Shown here: piece by piece, positions 11,879-16,413 of the stretch
Layout of the letters: each line of letters starts with the position of its first letter
How positions within the stretch are numbered: position 1 is the stretch's first letter
From: Actinomycetes bacterium
GTDB lineage: Bacteria; Actinomycetota; Actinomycetes; Streptosporangiales; Streptosporangiaceae
Reading direction: 5' to 3'
Length of the DNA: 16,413 nt
NCBI GenBank assembly: GCA_023425615.1
Contig: JAFACJ010000999.1
Span: 1-16,413 of the forward strand
The notes under the pieces: generated by a model
What the model was told of the DNA's origin: nothing
The model's database searches: none
The model's input: the letters and a program-made list of their open reading frames with translations, nothing else
Made by a program: the position numbers and the translations under genes

Positions 11879-13795
11879 GTGAGGGTCCTGTCGGGACGGT
11901 ATGAGCTCGTGGAACTGCTGGGGCGGGGCGGGATGGGGGCGGTGTACCGGGCGCGTGACCGTGAGCTGGAACGGATCGTGGCGGTCAAGGTGCTGCCTGC
12001 GGAGATGCTGCGCAGCGAGGATTTCCGGGCGCGGTTCCGGCGGGAGGCCCGGGCGGCGGCGGGGCTGTCGCATCCCGGCATCGCGGTCGTCTACGACATC
12101 GGAGAGGACGCCGGAGGTGAGGAGCCGGTTCCGTATCTGGTGATGGAGCTGGTCGAGGGCGGGACTCTGGCCGACCTGCTGCACCGGGAGCCGCCGACGC
12201 CTGCGGAGGCCGGGCAGATCGTCTCGGCGGTCTTGGAGGCGTTGGAGCACAGTCACGGGCGGCAGATCGTGCACCGCGACATCAAGCCCGCCAATCTCAT
12301 GGTGCGGCGCGCGGGTGGCCGGGTGTGGGTGAAGGGGATGGACTTCGGGATCGCCAGGCTGCTGTCGGAGACCGCCACCCGCCTGACGGCCACCGGGATG
12401 CTGATCGGCACCCCGTCCTACATGTCTCCCGAGCAAGCCGATGGCAAGCCCGCCGATACGCGCTCCGACCTGTACTCCCTCGGCTGCGTGCTGTACGAGA
12501 TGCTCACCGGCCGGCCGCCCTTCACCGGCGACTCGCCCACGGCCGTGCTCTTCCAGCACATCCAGAAGATCCCCGAAGCGCCCTCGCGGCTGAACCCTGC
12601 CCTGGACCCGTTCTGGGACGATGTGCTGGCGACCGCGCTGGCCAAAGATCCTCAGGACCGCTACCCGGACGCCACCGCGATGCGCCGGGCCATCGAAGCC
12701 GGCACGACGGCCCACGCCGCACCGCCACCGTCGGGACTCTCCACTGAGCCCGACGTTCCCGCGTCCGCCAGCACGAGACCACCCGCACCGCCCTCTCTCC
12801 CGACCCGACGCCGCCTTCTGCGCGGTCTGGGCGCTGTGGGCCTGGCCGTCGCCGCCCTGCCGGTCGCCTACAACGCCTTCTCCCCGGAAGACACCCCCGA
12901 CTCTTTCCGCGATTTCCTCACCGGTCATACCGATGCGATCGAGTCGGTGGCGTTCAGTCCCGACGGCAGGATCCTGGCCACCGGCAGTGGGGACGGCACG
13001 GCGCGGTTGTGGGACGTGGACAGCCGCGCCCTCCTCGGCAAGCTCCTCACCGGCCAGACCGATGCGGTCGTCTCGGTGGCGTTCAGTCCCGACGGCGAGA
13101 CCCTGGCCAGCAGCAGTGGGGACGGCACGGTGCAGTTGTGGGACGTGGACAGCCGCCGCCCCTTCGACGAACCCCTCGCCAGCCTCACCAATGCGGCCCT
13201 CTCGGTGGCGTTCAGTCCCGACGGCGAGATCCTGGCCAGCGGCAGCAATGACGGCATGGTGCGGCTGTGGGACGTGGACGGTCGCGCTCTCCTCGGAAAG
13301 CCTCTCACCGGACATACCGGCCTCATCCACTCGGTGGCGTTCAGTCCAGACGGTAAGACCCTCGCCACCGGCAGCCGGGACAAAACGGTGCGGTTGTGGG
13401 ACGTGGACAGCCGTGTTCCCCTCGGAAAGCCCCTCACCGGCCACACCGACAGGGTCGCCTCGGTGGCGTTCAGCCCCGACGGAGAGATCCTGGCCAGCGG
13501 CAGCTATGACGACACGGTGCGGTTGTGGGATGCGACCGACCGCACCCTCCTCGGAAAGCCCCTCACCGGCCACACCAATTCGGTCGCCTCGGTGGCGTTC
13601 AGTCCAGACGGCAAGACCCTCGCCACCGGCAGTTGGGACACAACGGTGCGGTTGTGGGACGTGGACGGTCGTGCTCCCCGGGGTGAACCCCTCACCGGCC
13701 ATTTCGGCATCGTCACCTCGGTGGCGTTCAGCTCCGATGGCAAAACCCTGGCCAGCGGCAGCCTCGACACAAGGGCCCGGTTGTGGCGGCTATAA
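11879..13795 (+). CDS. Ser/Thr protein kinase with C-terminal WD40 propeller (PkwA-like)
   Basis: A 638-residue receptor-like Hanks-type kinase. The kinase domain spans residues 7-275: P-loop LGRGGMGAVY (14-23), Lys37 in VAVKVL, catalytic loop HRDIKPAN (Asp134), DFG in GMDFGIAR (Asp155), then GTPSYMSPEQ and SDLYSLGCVLYEML. A Pro/Ser-rich linker (278-308) leads to one membrane segment (about 314-334, LLRGLGAVGLAVAALPVAYN) after a basic TRRR, so kinase inside and propeller outside. Seven WD40 repeats (347-638) complete a closed seven-blade propeller. The same layout is known in PkwA of Thermomonospora curvata. GTG 11879 is chosen because GGAGGGAG (11864-11871) stands seven bases upstream; ATG 11852 in frame is an alternative, and the longer open frame upstream has no homology signal. 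Ligand and substrates are unknown. Confidence 0.92.
   Translation: MRVLSGRYELVELLGRGGMGAVYRARDRELERIVAVKVLPAEMLRSEDFRARFRREARAAAGLSHPGIAVVYDIGEDAGGEEPVPYLVMELVEGGTLADLLHREPPTPAEAGQIVSAVLEALEHSHGRQIVHRDIKPANLMVRRAGGRVWVKGMDFGIARLLSETATRLTATGMLIGTPSYMSPEQADGKPADTRSDLYSLGCVLYEMLTGRPPFTGDSPTAVLFQHIQKIPEAPSRLNPALDPFWDDVLATALAKDPQDRYPDATAMRRAIEAGTTAHAAPPPSGLSTEPDVPASASTRPPAPPSLPTRRRLLRGLGAVGLAVAALPVAYNAFSPEDTPDSFRDFLTGHTDAIESVAFSPDGRILATGSGDGTARLWDVDSRALLGKLLTGQTDAVVSVAFSPDGETLASSSGDGTVQLWDVDSRRPFDEPLASLTNAALSVAFSPDGEILASGSNDGMVRLWDVDGRALLGKPLTGHTGLIHSVAFSPDGKTLATGSRDKTVRLWDVDSRVPLGKPLTGHTDRVASVAFSPDGEILASGSYDDTVRLWDATDRTLLGKPLTGHTNSVASVAFSPDGKTLATGSWDTTVRLWDVDGRAPRGEPLTGHFGIVTSVAFSSDGKTLASGSLDTRARLWRL
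12917..13792 (+). repeat. Seven WD40-coding repeats of 129 bases
   Basis: Repeat starts fall exactly every 129 bases, at 12917, 13046, 13175, 13304, 13433, 13562 and 13691 (the last truncated to 34 codons at the stop). Each encodes the pattern LTGHT..(V/I).SVAFSPDG..LA(S/T)GS.D.TVRLWDV. Near-identical stretches around SVAFSPDG and VRLWDVD at DNA level point to recent duplication or gene conversion. Repeats 2 and 3 have lost the GH dipeptide (LTGQT, LASLT). Confidence 0.95.
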
Positions 13796-13997
13796 GGAGA
13801 TCCCGATCGCGTCCATGCGACCAGCCCCGAAGTAGCTGTGCGTAGTCATGGCGGCGGTGCGCAGCGGCTTTCGAAGCTTCTCCGTTCGGCAACCTGATCA
13901 GGGAACTCTCGCGCTGCGGGGTAGCGCCGGTGATCACGCAGGTCTTGCCCGTCGTCCTGCCACCCGCGTGAGGGCGCCTCCACCGGGTGCCGTCAGC
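13796..13997. other. Convergent intergenic region after the kinase gene
   Basis: These 202 bases lie between the 3' ends of the kinase and the HTH-like gene. No gene is supported. A loose stem with arms TCACGC (13934-13939) and GCGTGA (13966-13971), with an inner GCAGG/CCTGC pairing, could act as a weak bidirectional terminator. Confidence 0.3.
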
Positions 13998-14432
13998 TCA
14001 TTCGGCCGCCTCATCGTCGGGTCCGCCGGCGAGCGCGCGTGCCGCCGCCACCTCGTCGCCGTCCCAGCCCCAGTGCCCGCCGTCGCGTTCCCGTGCCTGC
14101 TCGTCGATCCATCGGTGGTGCGCCTCCCAGGCCGCCTGCTTGGTGGTCCCCAGGGCGGCGCCGATCTGCGACCACGAGGCACCGGCCCTGCGCGCCGACC
14201 GCACGGCGAGCTGACGCCCGTAGCCCGCCTTCCGGGCGATCACCTCGCCCAGGGCGAGGAGTTCCAGCACCTCCTGCCGGGTCAAGGGCCTCGTGTCGTC
14301 GTCGGGGAACAGCGGCCTGGAATCCTCGTCCTCCGCCGGTGAGGCGAGGGCGTCACGGGTGCGCAGCGCGTCATAGCGCGCGGTCGCGGCCAGCAGCGTG
14401 AACTGGCGCTCGAGCTCTTCGGGTGTGCTCAT
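13998..14432 (-). CDS. Small HTH-like protein of unknown function
   Basis: A 144-residue soluble protein. Residues 50-82 are helical and charged (LTRQEVLELLALGEVIARKA). They lead into a helix-turn-helix-like core, RRAGASWSQIGAALGTTKQA (81-100), as in sigma-70 region 4-like or small regulator folds, followed by AWEAHHRWIDEQ. The C-terminus is acidic. I do not assign a named family. The ATG at 14432 has no Shine-Dalgarno, and a -35 TTGACG/-10 CATGCT pair on the minus strand would start transcription at that A, so the message is probably leaderless. It shares a nested palindrome with the divergent methyltransferase gene and may regulate it and itself. Confidence 0.75.
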   Translation of the reverse strand: MSTPEELERQFTLLAATARYDALRTRDALASPAEDEDSRPLFPDDDTRPLTRQEVLELLALGEVIARKAGYGRQLAVRSARRAGASWSQIGAALGTTKQAAWEAHHRWIDEQARERDGGHWGWDGDEVAAARALAGGPDDEAAE

Positions 14433-14438
14433 GACCCG

Positions 14439-14486
14439 AGCATGTCGTCAGGCCACCTTGACGTCAAGACGGTCTGACGATTTGAT
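14439..14486. promoter_or_regulatory. Divergent promoters around a concentric nested palindrome
   Basis: The perfect palindrome CTTGACGTCAAG (14457-14468) is centred at 14462.5. Outer arms TCGTCAG (14445-14451) and CTGACGA (14474-14480) share exactly that centre, so 15 of 18 base pairs are symmetric over 36 bases. The inner palindrome supplies a TTGACG -35 box to each strand. On plus, -35 is 14458-14463, spacer 17, -10 TTTGAT (14481-14486). On minus, -35 is the complement of 14462-14467, spacer 17, -10 CATGCT (complement of 14439-14444). A dimer or dimer pair bound here would block both promoters. The adjacent HTH-like protein is the obvious candidate. Confidence 0.6.
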
Positions 14487-14518
14487 GTTCCCGAACCCGG
14501 AATTCCGAGGAGGCTTCG

Positions 14519-15148
14519 ATGGGCCATACCCGACCGGTCTTCGCCCGCTACTACGCCCGGGCCAGCCTGCTCATGGAGCGCGGCATCGCCGTCCACCGCG
14601 AAGCCCTGCTCCGAGGGCTGACCGGCCGGGTCATCGATGTCGGCTCCGGCAACGGCCTCACCTTCGCCCACTATCCCCCGACCGTCACCGAGGTCCTGGC
14701 CGTCGAACCCGAACCGCACCTGCGCGCCCTCGCGCAGCGCAACGCCGCCGCCGCGCCGGTCCCGGTGCGGGTGGTCGACGCGACGGCCGCCGACCTGCCC
14801 GTCGCGGACGCCTCCTATGACGCCGCGGTGGCCTCACTCGTGCTGTGCACCGTCCCCGACCAGGCCGAAGCCCTCGCCGAGATGTACCGGGCCATCAGAC
14901 CGGGCGGGCAACTGCGGTTCTTCGAGCACGTCCGGGCCGCCACCACCGGCCGCCTCCGCGTTCAGCAGGCCCTGGACGCCACCGTCTGGCCGTTCTTCGC
15001 CGGCGGTTGCCACTGCTCCCGTGACACCGAAGCCGCGATCACCCGGGCGGGCTTCCGCATCACGCAACTCACCCGCCTGCACACCGCCGACACCCACCTC
15101 CCCTTCCCCACCTCGACGCAGATCCTCGGCACCGCGATCCGCCCCTGA
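14519..15148 (+). CDS. Class I SAM-dependent methyltransferase
   Basis: A 209-residue methyltransferase with a complete Rossmann-type SAM site: motif I VIDVGSGNGLTF (38-49), the acidic end of strand 2 AVEPEPH (Glu63), DATAADLP (87-94) for adenine contact, SLVLCTVPD (106-114) for motif IV and the post-motif RPGGQLRFFEH (127-137). It resembles Methyltransf_11 proteins and the METTL7-like thiol/lipid group, whose members carry the same LVLCTVPD and FFEHVRA phrases. The C-terminal AGGCHCSRDT (161-170) with two cysteines fits that group. The acceptor is unknown. The ATG at 14519 has GAGGAGG six to seven bases upstream. It is divergent from the HTH-like gene and shares its operator. Confidence 0.9.
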   Translation: MGHTRPVFARYYARASLLMERGIAVHREALLRGLTGRVIDVGSGNGLTFAHYPPTVTEVLAVEPEPHLRALAQRNAAAAPVPVRVVDATAADLPVADASYDAAVASLVLCTVPDQAEALAEMYRAIRPGGQLRFFEHVRAATTGRLRVQQALDATVWPFFAGGCHCSRDTEAAITRAGFRITQLTRLHTADTHLPFPTSTQILGTAIRP

Positions 15149-15166
15149 GACACGGGGCCGGAGCCG

Positions 15167-15181
15167 ACACCGTGCCGGTGT
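15167..15181 (+). terminator. Hairpin after the methyltransferase gene
   Basis: ACACCG (15167-15172), loop TGC, CGGTGT (15176-15181) is a perfect 6-base stem 19 bases after the methyltransferase stop, followed by ACAAAA. It is a modest terminator candidate. The rest of the 164-base gap should carry the promoter of the next gene, but no clear box pair is seen. Confidence 0.35.
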
Positions 15182-15312
15182 ACAAAACCGGGCGAAACAC
15201 AGCGAACCGATGGGTGACCGTGCTCATCCCATAACTGATCCCTCCCCCGCCGCTTCGCCTGGAAGGGGCCTCGGCCGAACGCCCGCCCCCTCCCACCTCT
15301 CAGGAGGAACAC

Positions 15313-16413
15313 ATGCACCGGCCCGCCCTGGCCTTGGCCTCGGTGACGATGCTCTCCCTGGTGGCGTTCGTCCCGGGAGCGTCGGCTCTTCCCGCGCAGG
15401 AGCCCTCTCCGCGGCTCGCCGTCCAGGCGATCAAGTGGAGGCCCTGCTTCAAGACCAGCCCCGACCCCGACCACCCCGAGTACGTGCGCCTGGAATGCGC
15501 CGACGTCCAGGCCCCGCTCGACTGGAAGAAGCCGAACGGCAAGAAGATCTCCCTGTCGGTCAGCCGCCTCAAAGCCCGCAAGCAGCCCAAGGGCGTGGTC
15601 TTCACCAACCCCGGCGGCCCCGGCTACACCGGCTGGACGACACCCCTGATGTTCATCGACGCCGAACGCGACCGGCTGCTCGACACCATGGACATCATCG
15701 GCGTCGACGTCCGTGGCACCGGCTACAGCACCCAGGCTTCCTGCAAGAACCTCTACGGCCGCTACCTCGAGGTACGCGACCGCAGCGCCGCCAACACCAA
15801 GCGGCTGCTCGCCGACGCCGAGAAGATCGCCAAGGGCTGCCAGCAGAGCGGCGGCAAGCAGCTCCCCTCCAAGTACGTGACGACCGCCCAGACCGTCTAC
15901 GACCTGGAGTGGATCCGCCGCAGCCTGAAGACCTCACGCGGCGGGAAGGTCAAGAAGATCAACTGGATCGGCTACTCCGGCGGCACCTGGCTGGGCGCCC
16001 ACTACGCCAGGAAGTGGCCGCGGTCCACCGGACGGTTCGTCCTCGACTCCGTCACCGACTTCTCCTCGACCTGGCGTGTCGTCTTCGACGACCAGCCCAA
16101 GGGCTTCCAGAAGCGTTTCGGGACGTTCGCCTCCTGGGCCGCCGGGTACGACGACCTGTACGGACTCGGCACCTCGCAGCGGGCGGTCGTCGGCCGGTAC
16201 GAGAAGATCCGTGCCGCCATCTCCAAGACGGGCTGGATCCAGATCACCGACGCCACCGGCGCGACCCGGTACTTCTACCCCCGGCAGCTGGACGACCTCA
16301 TCATCAAGGCCCTCTACTCCAAGGGGAGCTTCATCGGCCTGGCCCGGGATCTGAGCCTTCTGAACGCGGCAACCCTCGACGCGCAGGCCCGTACCCAGTC
16401 CCGGCGCCTCTCG
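15313..16413 (+). CDS. Secreted alpha/beta hydrolase, TAP-type tripeptidyl aminopeptidase family (3' end outside window)
   Basis: 367 codons are present and the frame is open at the right edge; full members are about 500 residues. An N-terminal signal peptide (MHRPALALASVTMLSLVAFV) has a likely cleavage after ASA at residue 25. The oxyanion segment TNPGGPGYTG (98-107) is typical of the SlpD/SlpE/Tap group of Streptomyces secreted peptidases. The nucleophile elbow WIGYSGGTWLG places Ser222, followed by FVLDSVTD. The catalytic His and the C-terminal TAP-like domain would lie beyond the window. It probably releases N-terminal peptides outside the cell; esterase activity is an alternative. The ATG at 15313 follows AGGAGG (15302-15307) with ideal spacing. 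Confidence 0.9.
   Translation, partial: MHRPALALASVTMLSLVAFVPGASALPAQEPSPRLAVQAIKWRPCFKTSPDPDHPEYVRLECADVQAPLDWKKPNGKKISLSVSRLKARKQPKGVVFTNPGGPGYTGWTTPLMFIDAERDRLLDTMDIIGVDVRGTGYSTQASCKNLYGRYLEVRDRSAANTKRLLADAEKIAKGCQQSGGKQLPSKYVTTAQTVYDLEWIRRSLKTSRGGKVKKINWIGYSGGTWLGAHYARKWPRSTGRFVLDSVTDFSSTWRVVFDDQPKGFQKRFGTFASWAAGYDDLYGLGTSQRAVVGRYEKIRAAISKTGWIQITDATGATRYFYPRQLDDLIIKALYSKGSFIGLARDLSLLNAATLDAQARTQSRRLS

Noticed and set aside
11669..13702. A 677-codon open frame antisense to the kinase gene
   Set aside because: It mirrors the WD40 repeats and kinase codons in the opposite frame, a common artefact of high GC. The plus strand has complete kinase and WD40 motifs.
12917..13792. The regular 129-base periodicity considered as a CRISPR or non-coding satellite
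   Set aside because: The repeats are in one open frame and encode WD40 blades; there are no short palindromic repeats with unique spacers.
13796..13997. Short open frames on both strands after the kinase gene, including a possible 19-residue peptide starting MTTHSYFGAG on the minus strand
   Set aside because: No ribosome site, no recognisable product and no neighbour relation; an eroded gene or mobile-element remnant is possible but not supported.
1..16413. tRNA, rRNA, riboswitch, CRISPR array, insertion sequence or attachment site
   Set aside because: Reading both strands I saw no cloverleaf, conserved rRNA segment, transposase motif, terminal inverted repeats or repeat-spacer pattern; weak or unusual examples could be missed without a computed search.

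Overview
The window is a dense, very GC-rich stretch of actinomycete chromosome. Third codon positions are strongly G/C, GTG starts are used, and several genes have strong AGGAGG-type ribosome sites while others look leaderless. The gene content (ROK and LysR regulators, MFS exporter, secreted TAP-type hydrolase, Ser/Thr kinase fused to a WD40 propeller) fits a Streptosporangiales-like actinomycete. A kinase of the PkwA architecture is known from Thermomonospora curvata, which suggests the Thermomonosporaceae neighbourhood. That placement is inference; there is no rRNA or tRNA gene here to confirm it.

Layout, left to right. (1) A truncated GlcD-type FAD oxidase (minus) is divergent from a patatin-like hydrolase whose promoter carries a MerR-type dyad. 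(2) An orphan eight-helix membrane protein runs convergently into a ROK-family regulator (minus), which lies downstream of an erythromycin-esterase family gene (minus). (3) An SPFH/band-7 lipoprotein is divergent from the esterase and ends in a strong GC hairpin. (4) An MFS exporter (minus) and a LysR regulator (plus) share a dyad-rich intergenic region. (5) A four-gene, fully overlapping minus-strand operon covers 11520 to 8978. In transcription order it encodes a small acidic peptide with a (T/A)(P)DGG-repeat tail ending in Arg-Trp, an arginase-like protein resembling UPF0489, a class I isoprenoid-synthase-like protein with only one Asp-rich motif, and a single-toroid squalene-cyclase/prenyltransferase-like protein. 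(6) A Ser/Thr kinase with seven WD40 repeats of exactly 43 residues spacing follows on plus. (7) A small HTH-like protein (minus) and a SAM methyltransferase (plus) diverge around a concentric nested palindrome. (8) A secreted alpha/beta hydrolase of the tripeptidyl-aminopeptidase type runs off the right edge.

The most unusual element is the operon in (5). Its order (possible precursor peptide, arginase-like enzyme, isoprenoid-synthase fold, cyclase/prenyltransferase toroid) and its 7-, 4- and 8-base gene overlaps suggest one pathway. A plausible but unproven reading is a peptide natural product in which a C-terminal Arg/Trp is modified, possibly to ornithine and/or a prenylated residue. An alternative is a small terpenoid pathway with an accessory peptide. 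No leader protease, recognition element or dedicated transporter was seen in the operon. The nearest transporter is the MFS exporter under its own LysR regulator.
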